This document shows, piece by piece, positions 1 to 12,874 of a DNA stretch of 64,000 nucleotides. Numbering within the stretch: position 1 is the first letter of the stretch; every line of letters begins with the position of its first letter. The notes beneath the pieces are model-generated. The model made no database searches and was not told the origin of the DNA. It was given only the letters and a program-made list of their open reading frames with translations. The stretch is from assembly GCA_007449985.2 (NCBI GenBank), contig VIIQ02000222.1, positions 62,001 to 126,000 on the forward strand. The letters are read 5' to 3'. Made by a program: the position numbers and the translations under genes. Source of the DNA: Desmodesmus armatus. Its lineage: Eukaryota > Chlorophyta > Chlorophyceae > Sphaeropleales > Scenedesmaceae.

Positions 1-3000
1 ATACAACGGACCAGCTCACGCAAGTGCGGAAGAACCTGCTGGCCAGCAAGAAGAAATCCGAGGGGCTTGAAAAGGTGTGCTGACTGCTGGGTGGTGCGGC
101 AGGTGCTGATTGTGACTGCTGCCACGTGCATGCACCGTGCTTGCGCATTATGCATGCATGCTGAGTGCCTCACTAGTCCCTGGTCCGCTACCCAGTAACT
201 GTGCGCATGCGGTGGCCAATGCCGACGCCGCTGCTGGATAATCATGCTGCTGCCTGCATGACATTGAATCGACGCCGATTGGATCAGGTTCATCGTGGAA
301 TGCATCCTCACTCGTCCGCATCGCAGTTGCATGTCTTGGCATGCAGCATGGCGTGTTGCTGTACATTCCATCACAGTATGGCTCCTCACCCATCATTTGG
401 CTGTGCATCCGCCGGCACGTCTGCTGTGCTGTGTTGGCAGGAGATTGCAGAGCTGAAGTCTCAGCTTGAGCAAGCCCAGGCAGCAGCACAGCAGCAGGCA
501 GAGCAGCACCAGGCAGCACTAACTGATGCCAAGGCGCCCTTGGCTCAGCTGCGCAAGGAGCTAAATGCAGTCAAGCAGGAGCGGCACAAGCTACAGGCAC
601 AGCTAGTGCAGCTGCAGGGCGGCAGTGAGAAGTCAGCGCAGCTGCAGGAAAGCCTGGATCAGGCCCTTCAGCAGTGTTCGACCCTGCTCAGTGAGAACAG
701 CAAGCTGAAGAAGGAGTGTGCGGCACTCAAGAGCCAGCTGCAGCAGGTACAGCAGCAGCTGCAGGCACGCAGTGCTGCCGGTGCTGGCGCTGGTGCTGCG
801 GCGGCTGGTGAGCGGCAGCAGCAGCAGCAGCTGGCGGCGGCAGCTGCACACGTGCCTGGAGGTGCAGCCACGACGCAGCTGCGGCCGAGTGCGCCTGAGT
901 TTGCTCCCACTGGTGCAGCACAGCAGCAGCTCCCTGGGTCAAGGGCGGCAGCTGTCAAGCGCAAGTCGCCCTCAGACACTGATGCAGGGGAAGCTGGCCA
1001 GGCAGCAGCAGCAGCAGCAATAGATGATGGCGGTGGTGTGCAGCAGCAGACTGAGGGTGCAGAGCAGCCAGCCACCAAGCGGGCTCGGAGGCAGCAGCAG
1101 CAGCAGACAGAGGCACATATGCAGGATGCTCAGCAACAGCAGCAGCAGCAGCAGGAGGAAGCAGAGGGAGTTGCCCTTGCTGCTGCTGCTGCAGCTGGTG
1201 GTGGCGGTGACCAGGCAATGGCAAGGGACGCATCGCTGCCAGAAGCAGTGCCAGAGCAGCAGCAGGAGGAGGTGAGGTGCAGCAATGGATTGAATGCAGC
1301 CACACCACTGAGCAGCCCCAGCCACATTTACAAGTGTGCAATGACCCAGGAATGCAATGACTGCTGCACCTACCCTGGCATTACCAGCGGCTGTGTTGCA
1401 CTGCTCAATGCTGTCTCAAGTATGCTGTTGGAGGTGTGGTAGACACCAAGGTAGCAGCTGGCCCATCAGCAGCATGTCAGAAGGCCTCCAACAGGTGTAC
1501 CCTGGTCCTGAATCACATGCACCATCTTATCCTTCCACTCAACTTCTGTGCTGCAGTAGGGCAGTCAGTCAGTAAGCAAGTCAGTAAGTAGGTCAATCGG
1601 AATTTTTTTTCGTATGTCAAGGCTCTGAGGGGCGTGCTGTTTTGCACTGCACCTGAACCCTTCCGCATGTGTGCATGTCTGTGTGATGTACGCATGTCTG
1701 TGTGTCTGTTGCTGCAGCCTGTCATTGTGATCAGTGATGAGGAAGAAGATGAGCCGCCAGCAGACACTGACACAGCAGCAGCTGCAGCGGCGGCGGCGAC
1801 GGCTGCGGCGGCGGCAGCAGCAGCGGCAGCGGCGGTTGCGTCTGAGGAGATGGGGGAGCTTGTTGGGTTTGAGGAAGGTGACGAGTCAAATCTCGACGCA
1901 CAGCAGCAGCAGCAGCAGCAGCAAAGTGACCAGGAGGAGGAGGAGCTGGGCACTGAGCAGGTGGAGCAGCAGTCGGAGGGTGGGGACACCGACGACATGC
2001 AAGATGCTGAGCAGCAGCAGCAGGAAGAGGAGGAGCAGGCACAGGCTGACGCCGCTGCCGCTGCTGCCGCTGCCGCAGCGGATGCTGCAGACGCTGCTGC
2101 CGCGGCAGCGGATGCTGCTGCAGAGGCGGCAGCAGACCTGGGGGGTGCAGCTGACGATGGGATGGAGGTCGACGGCAGCAGCAGCGAGAGCGAGCAGGAA
2201 CAGGATCAGGAGAGATACCAGGACGGCGATCAGGATCAGGAGGCAGATCAGGACCAGGGTGGGGAGACGGACGACTTTGGGGCATCAGAGGGGGGTGATG
2301 CAGGCGGGGAGGTCACGGATGCAGGGGCTGGCTCAGACAGGGATGGGGAGGGTGAGGAGCAGGAGGAGGGGGCCAGTGAAGGGGAGCAGGAGGAGGAGGG
2401 GGGTGACGGGCAGCAGCAGCAGCAGCAGGAGCAGCAGGAGCAGCAAGGTGACCAGGAGGAGGAGGGGGAGCTGAATGAGGGTGAGTGGGCGGAGTGCTGT
2501 TGGGGGGGACGGCCCCGCACTCCCATTTCATTGCTCATACAATCATCATGCCGAGAGCGCCACCACAATCACACCATCGCTGCGCTCAGTCACCCGTATC
2601 GCTCAATTCAGCTTGTGCAAGTAGCATAAACTGTGTGCAAGCATGCGGAGCCATGTAAGCTGGCGAACAAATTGCCTGCTGAGCAGCAATTGACTGCTGC
2701 TGGCCAGCATACTGTTGAAAGTTGTTTCCCTGTCCTTGTCGTCTGCCCAAGTCCCTGGCCGCTAGGCATGCAACCCTACAAGCTCACTGCTGTGAGCCTT
2801 GCTGAGTGCATGTGCTGCGCTGTGCGCTGTGCTTCTGCAGACGACCTCATGAGCCCCGCCAGCATGGCTGCCTCCCCTACCTTGGAAGACCTGCCAGGCA
2901 CCGCAGAGGAAGCAGAGGCAATGCTGCCTGACACCACGCCAGCCCCTGCACAACAGCAGCAGGCTGCAGCGGCGGCTGAGACTGCTGCTGCTGCTGGAGA

Positions 3001-3733
3001 GGATGCAGAGGGGGAGCGAGGGTTTGGGGGTGGGGAGGAGGAGGAGGATGACGGCTTGGCTGATTTGCTGGCTGACCTAGACGAGCCAGTGTCTGGGCGG
3101 CCCTCCTCTGCAGGAGGGCAGGCAGCAGCAGCCGGCAGCAGGGGCCGCAGCCCTCGACCCTCCACCACGGGCAGGGAGAGCACGGACGGGGGTGCAGCAG
3201 CAGCAGATGCTGAGGGAGGGACGTCTGCGGGGGGAGCTGGGCAGGGCATGGGAGCAGCAGCAGCGGCGGGAGGTGTTGCTGGCAGGGACAACAGGCCAGT
3301 CAAGCCGCGGGCGAAGCCAAAGGCGAAACCCAAGGCGGCGGACCCAACAGCAGCAGCAGGGGGAGGAGGAGCCGCAGCTGGCGATGGAGCCCCTTCACCT
3401 GCTGCAAGGCCTGCAGCACAGCAGGCAGGCGCAGCAGCAGGAGGCGGGGGTGGGCGTGTGCGCAAGCACACGCCAATCGTGTTTGCGCCTGCTGGTGGTG
3501 AGGGTGCAGCTGGAGCAGCAGCAGGGGATGGTGCTGCTGCAGCAGCAGGTGGGGCAGCAGAGGGCGCTCCTGCTGCGCTCAGGGCGCCTATGGCTCCTGG
3601 GGCGGCTGGCCGTCTGGGAGCGCAGGGGCGCGGCGGCCGCGGCGTGCAGCAGCAAGGGAGGGCCGGTCCTCCTCGCGGAGGGGGGCGCGGGAACCTCCGC
3701 TGCAGGGGGGGCCGGAGCAGGTCGCCTCATTGA
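1..3733 (+). CDS. Coiled-coil / acidic / RGG-tailed protein, 3' part (TPR/Mlp-like nuclear basket protein candidate)
   Basis: The 5' end lies outside the window. Exons read by phase: 1-74, 441-1271, 1718-2480, 2841-3733, all GT-AG and in phase (0,0,1). The first 110 or so residues of exon 441-1271 are a heptad coiled coil (EIAELKSQLEQ..., LRKELNAVKQERHKLQAQL). Polyglutamine/alanine and a basic KRKS patch follow. Exon 3 opens with PVIVISDEEED and is a long acidic Glu/Asp/Gln/Ala tract. Exon 4 is Ala/Gly-rich, contains KPRAKPKAKPKA and ends in an RGG-rich tail (GRGGRG, RGGGRGN, CRGGRSRSPH). Coiled coil, then acidic region, then RGG tail is the order seen in TPR/Mlp/NUA nuclear-pore basket proteins, but most of this is low complexity. 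The family call is inference; a different nuclear scaffold protein is equally possible. A TGTAA motif lies 75 bases after the stop. Confidence 0.6.
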
Positions 3734-3807
3734 ATATTACTGTGGGCGATTTTGCGGGTACAGTTGTGTTTCGTGGATTTGGGAGTGTCTGGCCCTGGAT
3801 GTTGGAC

Positions 3808-3812
3808 TGTAA
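3808..3812 (+). promoter_or_regulatory. TGTAA polyadenylation motif
   Basis: TGTAA is the usual green-algal poly(A) signal. This one is 75 bases after the TGA of the coiled-coil gene. Confidence 0.5.
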
Positions 3813-6800
3813 GCTTTTCTATTGTGCTTCAGCATCAGCAACTGCTGAGTGTGTCATTGGTAACAACAGTCATCTGCACTGCACATGCCACAATGCCAAG
3901 GTCCAAGACTTGTCAAGTTGATGTTGAGCTTGCTGGGGTCCTGACTTCATTTGATGCGCATCTACTGCAGGCATTGGCATGTGCATAACACCCCAGGCAG
4001 CAGGGCAGTCTTGGTGAGAAGGGCAGCATTCTTTTAGAGTTTGATGAAAAAGACAGCACTGCTCATGAGTTCAGATTCTCAGCAGACATCTGTCTGTGCT
4101 CTGCTCTGATTACAGCCAGCCTCGTAGTCAATTCTCAATAGCAGAGACCAAAAATGGGGCACATGCCTGCAGCTGAGCTGAAGGGGTGAACCTGTGTGTT
4201 CGTCAACACAACATGCAGCACATGGTATCACTCCAGAGCCAAGGTACCTAGACACAGAACTCAAATCCAAAGGTCAGGCTCATGTCTCCATAGAAGCGGT
4301 GGCGACAGAGCCATTGCGATGCACGGTTGCTTCTGCCTCTATAGGCTGACAGTGCTGGGGGGGGGGGGTGCCGTGTTGGGCCAGCAGGATAAGGGGAGTG
4401 ATCCAGGCAGCAAGCTGCTTCTGCTGCTGCCGCAGAGCCGCCATGGTACACCACCGTGGTGACTGTTTCAGAAGTGACTTGCTGTTGGGTTACGACACCA
4501 CTAGTACCTCAAGATTATCGTACAGCCAGTGCCACCCAGGTGAGTTCATGTTTGGCAAAGGTCAGGTGCTGGTTCTGTCCAAGAGGCTGTTACATGGTTC
4601 ATGCCATGATTACATACTATGCGTGACGCATCTTGAGATACATCGGAACCACCCACAAGTTCGGGGGGGGGGGTATTACAACTTCTGGCTGCTGTTGGCA
4701 GCTAAAGAATCAGGCTCAGTGGTGAAATGCCGAGTAGTCAAAAGATGATGTTGAGCGCTGGGCGCTCTGGCTGAATGTACACCCAGAACATGCCAATGCA
4801 GGGCTAAACAGCCACTCGTCCATGACAGCGCACCGTGCAGGGCATATCAATACAATACTGTACAAAGCAGGTGCAAAATGTAGCTATGTACGCACATGCA
4901 GCATGTTGCATTGCGGCAACACACCAGTGTGCACAACCATACAGGGTGTATAAATACAACATTTTCAAGGCAGGTGCAACCTGTGGCTCTGTACCACAAA
5001 TGCAGCATGTTGCCTTACGGCAACCAGTGTGGGAATTGGGTGCCTCACACCAGGGAATGACATTCTCGAGTATCTTGCCTGTGATGCTGCCTCTGCTGCT
5101 TGCAAGCAAGCAATCGGCACGCGCTTCTGCAGCGCAAGCCAACCGTTGCGGCAGTAGGCCAAGATGTCAGTGTCTTGGCTGGAGACCCAAGTTGAGATGT
5201 CATTTGTGAAAGACATATCAACTTGCTGCAGACGCTGCTCTACAAGCAGGACGTCCTGCAATTGCTTGTAACAAGGGTGCTATCCAAGAAGAAGAAGACA
5301 AGGGTGCCGCTGTCACAGCCTCAGCTGGACTCTTGGGTTGCCATTCATAACAGAACATCCCAATCTGCCAGATCATCCATTATGGTGCAGGTCACTGTTG
5401 AAGGCTTCTCTAGACGAACTCTTGCTGGTGCGACATGTGTGAGTTGGTGGGCAATTGCAAGACACCCTAGGCATGTCCTTACTCGCTCATGAGTGTGAAT
5501 CACTCACACACGTGACCAACTCCATCAAGGCTTGATGCAGTTGTTAACATAAATCCCGATGTGTGCAGCGTGCGCAGGGTTGGGTACAACTTGTTGACTC
5601 AGTTGAACCTGTGAGCCGGTTGGGTCAGACACACCTGGGCCTTGCTTCCAACAAGATGAGCAGCATCGATAGCCGATACGGGCTGTCAGGCAGGTGGTGA
5701 CCAAACCCAAGAAAGCAAGGACCGATGTGACGATTGTAGCACATGTTGTCCCTTCTCCACATGCTTGCGCCTCAGGCGGCACCTGGGGCGGGGAAGCAGC
5801 CGATTCTGTTGCATTGGACGACATTTGTAACCTTGGACCGGTGGTACCACCTCTGTCAGCCAAGGGGCTGTGGTGCTTGGCACGGCCATGGGAGCTTGTG
5901 CCTGGGTTTGGCTGAGATTGGTACCGGTCTGTACCTGGGACTGCAGGGTGCCTGTGGTCAACTGAGGGTGCAGAGGCCTTGGCACAGGACCATATGTGGT
6001 GTCAGGACCTGATGCGGCTGGGTCGATGAATGTTCCACCAGTTGGAGAACCGGGAGCAAGTGCATCAGGTTGGATGCTGAAGACTGAAGCAGACGAGCGG
6101 CAGACATTGGGGGGGGGGGGGGGGCGCATGTTAGTGCCGCTGCCAGTTATAACACAAATGTGATAGCATCGGGGCATGCCATGGATGGTCACCACGGTGC
6201 TTGTTTGCTGCAGCACATATCAGCAGCCGTAGGAATTCTCCTACGCTTCCTTCAGAGCTGCTCTGCATGCAAGCAATTTGCAAACCTACAATGTACATGT
6301 ATGGAACCTCTGCTCAAGCAGTGTCCAGTAATGTGAACACATGTTCATGAACATGATCATGCATGCTGACAGACAGATGCTTTCAGGCTGCACCATTAGT
6401 TGAAGCGCCACAGCACCAGCAGCAAAAGGCCAAACAATGATTGGCAATGAGGGGACACAGACATGTCATACCAATCTGGCCGCCGTCCCTGTTGCACCAC
6501 CGCCAAACTCACAAAAGTTTTGGATGACTGGTGCATGCTTCTCTCCATCGGCATCAGCATCTGCATGCGCAAGTACGCACACTTCCTGTGTCCACACATT
6601 CACACACGGCTATGTCAGTCTCCTGCCACATCACTTTGCTTTGGAGTTTGCCAGTGAGTATGGCCCTTCAGGGCAATGCATGCCCCCATTTGAGGATCGT
6701 GGGGGGAGTATCGTGGCAGCTGGATTGACTGTTGATTGTAAGCGTCATCACGCTCAGCAACTTCTGAATCAAGCTTTGTTGCTCTGGATGACAGCCTGCA

Positions 6801-9203
6801 CCTGCAAGCTGATGCGTGCCAAATGTACAAGCCACATTCACAACTTTAGAGCACAGGCTGTTTGCGGCTGTACAGCTTCAAGCTCGCATCAGAATTCAAT
6901 GCAACTGGCGAGCTGCACACCGTGTCTGAGACTCTCAGAGACTCTCGTCGGACGAGAGTTTTCTTGTACCACCCTCACCAGTGGTACCACGGCTGGATGT
7001 GGGACTGGTAGTGGGTTTGGGGCTTCCGGGGGTTCCTGCCCCCACTGGGTTGAGCACATGGCGGTGAGCTCCTGAAAGAGAACTTGGGCTAGAAGACTTC
7101 AACCATTCATGAGCTATGCTTGCCGCAGGTTGGCCACCCTTGCCTGAGAGGACTCCTTTCAGGAGGAAAAGTGACACAGAGGAAGAGGCCGTCAGGGGAT
7201 GGGAGTTTGGCCAATGCCAGCGCCCAGCATGCAGCATTACACTTGAAAACCAGGGACGGTAACGGATCCCAGTGGTCCCTTCCTGTTCTTTTTTATTTAC
7301 TCGGTGGCTTTTCTGGCGTCCTGCTGTACAGTTGTGCCAGTGTGTGCAGTTGCTGCACTTGAAAGCTCCTGTGTTTCCTGCCCCCTGCCCCCCTCCCTTG
7401 AAGCTCCTGTGCTTCTGGCCCCTTCCCCCCTGGCTGCCTTGCTGTCTAGTGGTGTTGCTGACAGCATTGGACACTGTAGTGTGAGTGTGATGCGATTGGT
7501 GATGACGTTGAGCTGCCCTGGAGGAGCCGATTGAGGTGCAGCAGGTGCTGCTGCTGGTGGTCCATCTTGTTTGGCTGTCAGGTGGTGCCTCAACATCAGC
7601 AGCACGCCTGCTGGTCACCACACCATTTGAAACAGACACCAAATATAAGAAGATCACTGCTCAACTGACTGTCCCTAGCGAAGTGCCTTGCATGTTGCCT
7701 GTGATGATGGCGCGCAGCTTGGTGTAAGTCATGTTTTGAGACACGATCTGGCCGTTTGGCGATGCAACTGTCCTGATTACTACGTTTTCGTTTCGTATGA
7801 CTGTAGATTGCGCGTGGAGATGTTATTTGTTAGTGGGCAGGACAAGTGCCTCACCTGCTCGCCTGCAGCACTTGAGCAGGCACCAGAATGTGTACACATA
7901 GTACAGACGTCTACTTCGACAATTGCAGAACGATCAAAGGATCGTGTGAATTTAGCGGGTTTTTTTCTCTATTTGTGTCGTCCGGTATGCACTGTCTCTG
8001 CTGCTCTGAGACCGCCCAATCGTTGCTTTACATCGATGGCTTGCAAAACGATTTTATTAACCAGTTGTGCAGTCGGCAGAGCAAGCACATGTAGACAACC
8101 AAAACGCATTTTCTGCTCAGGCTTGCATACGGGCTATACACAATTTGTACATGTGTTTGTATTGTCTTGAAAGCACACACGGAGTCCCAGGGCTCGCGCG
8201 CCCGTGGTTGCTGAGATCCGGTGACCCCCCAAAACTGCTAGATGACCTTTTACTGGGATCCGTAAATATCATCCCTTAAAAACTGCCACCTTGGGCGCTG
8301 CGATGCGTCCGCAACTGCAGGTCATACACGCCAAACTTGCCCGCAATGTACATTCACCAAGCCTCTCCTCAAACTCGAACTACAGGCCGCTAACGGGAGC
8401 AGCATGACATGAGGGCTGTGGCCAACATGCACGTGTGTGTGTGTGCATGCGCATGTGCATGTTGGCCTCCTGCTTCTGCAGGCACCACGTGATGGTGCCT
8501 GCAGTGCCTGCAGTGTTTGCCGAGTGGGGAATGAGGTGAAAACCCACAATACCAGTTCCAATAGCACAGTGCTATCAGCACCTCACGTACTTGATGGCGA
8601 AGCATCGACGGACTCCAGCCGTCCAGCTTGGGCTGGAAAGCTTAAGCACATGCCGAGCACCATCAGCAGCAACATCCTCTCGCAGGGGACTGGGCCCTCT
8701 GCCAGCTGAAACTGTACGATCGTAGATGTGAGCTGATATCCTAAGAGTGCAGATGCAGTACCGTACGGTAGTAATGCTCGAACTCTTCTACCAAACAGAC
8801 CAAACAGTGCAGTCCAGCTATAAAGACCTTCAAAGGTGAGTGAGGTTGAGCCAAAGTGAATTCAACACAGCTACCAGATCGTCATGTACTTTGTTTGACT
8901 GTCAAATGCTCAGACTTTGCCAGCCTTATTTGTTCATCTCCAGTTCTGCAGTGGTCTGCGGGCAGTTTGAGAGCTGAACCGCGTCAACCGCGTCAGCACC
9001 GGTGAGGTGTCGCGCGTCCTACCCTAGAGATCGGATTATGCACCAAAGGAAATATCGGGGTACTGTGCATTGGGTTTATCATATGAGAACCAGCCCACGC
9101 CATGGTGGCTGCCCCATGATGGGGCAGCACCATCAGTGACACCTAGAATTTGGGAGGAGGGTGTCAGAACCTCCTCACACAGAAGTGTCGAGCTTGAGAA
9201 CAC
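3813..9203. other. Long stretch without a convincing gene
   Basis: Open frames exist on both strands, but none gives a recognisable domain or a splice chain with consistent phase. The best candidates are one short minus-strand frame (5525-5863, listed separately), a minus Ser/Thr/Gln-rich frame at 6935-7657 and a plus frame at 8437-8709. Poly-G runs occur near 4361, 4662 and 6108. A short GC-rich hairpin (ATGGTGGCTGCCCC pairing with GGGGCAGCACCAT) lies at about 9102-9134. Confidence 0.4.
5525..5863 (-). CDS. Hypothetical small single-pass membrane protein
   Basis: A 112-residue frame begins MADRGGTTG, has a polar N-terminus, then one hydrophobic helix (TIVTSVLAFLGLVTTCL) followed by a Cys-rich juxtamembrane stretch (RIGYRCCSSCW) and a polar tail. 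The Cys cluster beside the helix would suit palmitoylation. There is no recognised family, no intron evidence and no conserved neighbour. A longer minus frame overlaps it in another phase, so it may be chance. Confidence 0.2.
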   Translation of the reverse strand: MADRGGTTGPRLQMSSNATESAASPPQVPPEAQACGEGTTCATIVTSVLAFLGLVTTCLTARIGYRCCSSCWKQGPGVSDPTGSQVQLSQQVVPNPAHAAHIGIYVNNCIKP

Positions 9204-9506
9204 ATGTGTTATCATCTGCAGCTTTTTGTTTGTTGCTTGGCAGCCCTAGCAGCGGTGGGAGCATCCCAACCTGACATCAAGACGACAGACGCGGGTGTGA
9301 GCCCACAGCAGCAGAGTTACCCAAAGATCATGCAGCGGCTTAACCCCCAGAATGCAGCAGCAGGTGAGTCTCACATGTACACTGAATATACTTGCCATTG
9401 CACTGGGACTGACAGGCTGCCTGCCAGGCCATGTCAGCTGACACACAACTAGCCAGCCTGTGTCGTACTTCACCCCCAGCATATCACCTCTCAAAAGCCT
9501 TCAGTC

Positions 9507-9541
<35 letters not shown>

Positions 9542-9798
9542 CAGCTAATTCCTGTATGCAAGAGACACGTTTCATTGCCATGGCCTCTATGTTTGTGCCT
9601 GCAGGCAAGACCTTTGACAGTGCAGATGCAAAGCAGATGCCCCAGGCAGTAGCAGCCACAGCAGAGCCAGGCATGGATAATCTCGGATCACCAACATCCA
9701 AACGAGCAGCAGCAGCAGCAACAGCAGCAGCTGGAGGTGGTGAGGCGTCCTCCTGGCCTCCAGCTATAAAGCAGCTGGGGAACCCCAGCTGTGTGTAG
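9204..9798 (+). CDS. Hypothetical small secreted protein
   Basis: Two exons, 9204-9363 and 9605-9798, join in phase 1 (GCAG|GTGAGT ... CCTGCAG|GC) to give 117 residues. The N-terminus MCYHLQLFVCCLAALAAVGA is a good signal peptide with a cleavage site before SQPDIKTT. The mature part is polar, with Gln and Ala runs and a C-terminus ending NPSCV. No family is recognised. Because the next gene downstream needs an N-terminal signal sequence, these exons could be its 5' end, if exon 2 uses one of the GT sites near 9737-9741 instead of running to the TAG. A perfect CAG microsatellite sits in the intron (about 9509-9540). Confidence 0.45.
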
Positions 9799-10230
9799 GT
9801 AGCTGATGAAAAGCGGTGCATGCCTACTCAGTACAACTGGGTGATAGCTCAGGGGGTGCCCTCTGGCCCCTACAGGAGGTAAGCAGCCTGCCAGGAGGCG
9901 GGCTCCGACCGTGCACATCGGTGCTGTTGCTGTTGCTGCATGAGCAGCCGCTGTCGCAGGCCACTGGGCTTCTGGTGTAGATTGGGAGACTGCACCATAC
10001 CGCAGCTGTGCTGTTGCTTGCGAAGCACAGCCTGCGCTGTTGCGCACAGGATAAGGATTGTATCAACGTTGGTGCCCTTCTGTATTTGATAGGAGTGGGA
10101 GGTTACTTCAGCAGTACAGGGCGCCTGCCTCACAACGCAGATGCATGGCGGCATTCTGTGTTTGCTTGCTAGCTGACATGTCAGTCGCTCGCGTTGCCCT
10201 TGCTGCTGCTGCTGCTGCTGCTGCTGGCAG

Positions 10231-12874
10231 GGCCAACCTGGTTGCGATTGCCCGTCAGCGGCTCTGTGAGGTGATCAGCAAGGAAGGGCCGTGCTGGGCT
10301 GCCAGCAGTCACCGCTGCTACTGGCACACTGCAAAGGATGGCCAGTCTGACTGCAGGTCTGCTGACCTGTTGGAGGTGAGGGCGTGATAATGTTAAGTTT
10401 GAACAAACACAAAAGTCTTGCAGTGTTGTACATACGGTTTGAGTGTTGGTCAGGGCAATGATACATTGATGATTAGGCGAGACAAGTGACAAGGTTGTGT
10501 GTGCTCACTGTACAGGCTGTGCCACCGTCATGTGTTGACGTCCCCTCATTTGCGCCACAGCAACTTGCCTTCTCTGGCAGAGAACTGATGACTGCATGTA
10601 TGCCCTTTGAGCTGCATGTTGTACCCACCCCCGTGTTGATGGGCCGGCGGTGTGTGCTACAGTACAGTTTGCAACCCTGAACCCAAGCTTAGGCCCCAAG
10701 TACCTGTGTCACTATCGATGGCAGCACAAGACGCAGCGTTCCGTGGTGTACGTGGCATAGCCTACGGGGTATCACACCTGGGTGGCAGATGTGTCAGCGT
10801 CACAAGCTTCCGACTTTCCAGAAGGTATCTGCCTCCTCACGTGTTGCTGCAGGTGTCATACTATGCAGACCAAGGCTACATCAGCAGTATCTTTGACATC
10901 CCCTTTGGCATGACTTGCCCAGGTAGGTGGCGTGTGCAGCATCTGAGTGCAGCAGCCATCCCAAACCCTCCAATGCGCATGTGTAGGTGCTGGTGATGCA
11001 GGCGCACCTGGGGAGTGCTGACTGAAGAACCGTCCACCAGTCCACTGGAGTATGTTTCTTCAGTCAGCATCCACCAGGTGCGCCTGCATTACCAGCACCT
11101 ACTAGGTAGTACACATGCGGATTGGAGGGTTGGGATGGCTGAATAGATATTTCCAGGCGGTGTGGGCATGGAAATGGTGTGGGCATGTTGTGACACACTC
11201 CACATTCTGCTGCTGGTGCTGCTGCTATTGTTGTGGCTGCTGTCACTGCTGCTGACAGGCAGCAAGGCACATGAGTTCTACAGGTGCTTTGCGCACCCTG
11301 CAGCACCCAGTAAGTGTTCAGCACACAACAACTCCCTGTGCCGCCAGCTGCATCCCTCTTGCCGCCTTACTAGGGCTACTAGCAGAGCATCTGCCAGATC
11401 ATCTGTCAAAGCGTGATGGCTCACCCACATGCTTTACTCGAGCTTGGCCCTTTTGAGTCTCAGTGAGCTCAGTAACCTACATGTTGCTGGAAAGCAACAT
11501 AATCATGCATGAACAGCATCTGGCCGCATCATGCAACACAACACCCTCGCCTGCATCACTCTCATAAACCTTGCTGTTTTTGCTGCGACGCCTATTCCCC
11601 GTGCTGCACCCACGAACTTCAGCATCCTGTCGCGCAGACCACTGTGAGAAGCTAGGGCCCTGATTCACAGCCAGAACCCAGGCGGCAGTTGAACAGGGTT
11701 CAGAGCCACTGGCAGCAGGCCCCGACACCGTCTGCCTGCCCGACTTCCTTGCTGACATGAACGGCCAGGACGTTGACGGCTTTCTGGCACAGCTGTGGGC
11801 TCTTGATGGCAGGGTGTATGGGAACTGCCAGGGGGCCTGCTGGCTGTGACAGGTGAGCATACAAGCAGCAGCAGCAGCAGCAGCAGCAGTGCTGGGACCC
11901 ACTGCTTGGCATGTCTAAGGCAAAGATGGTGTTGTTAGCTGGTGGGAGCCCCCCCCCCCTGGGTAACCCCAAAAAGATGGCGTTGCTTGAACAGTGCTTG
12001 GGAGGGAGGGTGCTGTGCAGCCGCACACCCAGCAAGAGCCGCTCGTTGTTGTCGTATCACCGACGGCCATATCAGTTGTGCATTCATCTGCGTCCAACCT
12101 GTGTATGGCCAACCTTTGCATCTGAAGAACCAATGGGTGCTCACCTGCTCAGCCTACAGTGAAGCCTGAGGCGTCCAGTAGGCGTGCCACATCCATGCCT
12201 GTGTTGTATGTGTGCAGGCGCGTCTGTGCCGGCAGTCGAAGGCCAGCAGCAGGCAGCAGTGCAAGGCCGTGCCATTTTGCAGCTACGACCGTTGGAGCCG
12301 ATGCGTTCAAAGGTCGCTCGAGTTTGAAAGCGATTTTGACTTCAAGGTCAACCGGATATACGGGTGAGTCGTGCCTTATGCGCCAACATGCGCACGCTAG
12401 CTTGGTACTACCGCGCAGTAACTATCCACTTGTCGCAATGAAAATCGCGCACGCAAGTAAGTGCGCTGCTGAGCGCTTGCCACATCACACGTGCAGGCCC
12501 CTGCTCGATCTTGCGTATGGCTCCAGTAACTCCAGTGGTACTGTTTTACCTCGGCATTTTGCACCCCCTGCCAAGCCCTGCACTGCGCAGTGCCAGCATG
12601 TCGGCAGTACAGTGTTGGTATTGTAGGCAGTAGCTGGGGTGCTCTGGCTGGCTTGTAATGGTTGAGCCCCTGCCACAGCGCTGGTCATGACTGATCGGTG
12701 GTCACGTGTGCACAGCCTCACCATGCACTTGTTCTGCTGCTGTTGGACTGTAGGCTGTGCCTGGACATTGACAATGCAGACTGCAAGATGGCTGAGAAGA
12801 CTAGGCCTAGGCCCTCAACAGACTGGGCAATATGGCAGGACAAGTCTGAACCATTCAAGTGCGACGTGCCGTGA
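10231..12874 (+). CDS. Cys-rich single-pass membrane protein of unknown function (5' end unresolved, one in-frame TGA)
   Basis: Exons joined by phase: 10231-10375, 10516 to about 10650, (unresolved), 10853-10922, 11157-11309, 11671-11852, 12218-12363, 12497-12589, 12754-12874. The soluble parts are Cys-rich: RLCEVISKEGPCW...HRCYW near the N-terminus, and CKAVPFCSYDRWSRC and DIDNADCKMAEK near the C-terminus. One strongly hydrophobic helix (LHILLLVLLLLLWLLSLLL) is encoded at about 11195-11260. The exon at 11671-11852 is open and in phase on both sides except for a TGA at 11847-11849, three bases before an excellent CAG|GTGAGC donor. The junction between the second and third listed exons is not settled, and the start codon was not found. 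No family is recognised; disulphide-rich ectodomains on both sides of a helix are inferred from Cys content only. Confidence 0.45.
10953..11141. repeat. Long intronic palindrome (fold-back element)
   Basis: Arms of about 80 bases pair with few mismatches: the left arm starts CAGCCATCCCAAACC and the right arm ends GGTTGGGATGGCTG. The inner part pairs GGTGCTGGTGATGCAGGCG with CGCCTGCATTACCAGCACC and closes on a loop of about 25 bases. It lies wholly within an intron of the Cys-rich gene. It resembles a fold-back MITE; no target-site duplication could be separated from the arms. Confidence 0.75.

Noticed and set aside
1731..3471. Large overlapping frames on both strands across the coiled-coil gene and other CAG-rich exons
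   Set aside because: CAG/CTG repeats are open in all frames; only the frame with proper splice phases and charged heptads was kept.
6935..7657. Minus-strand 240-codon Ser/Thr/Gln-rich frame
   Set aside because: No domain, no splice context and mixed composition including Cys/Trp/His clusters typical of non-coding frames in this GC-rich DNA.
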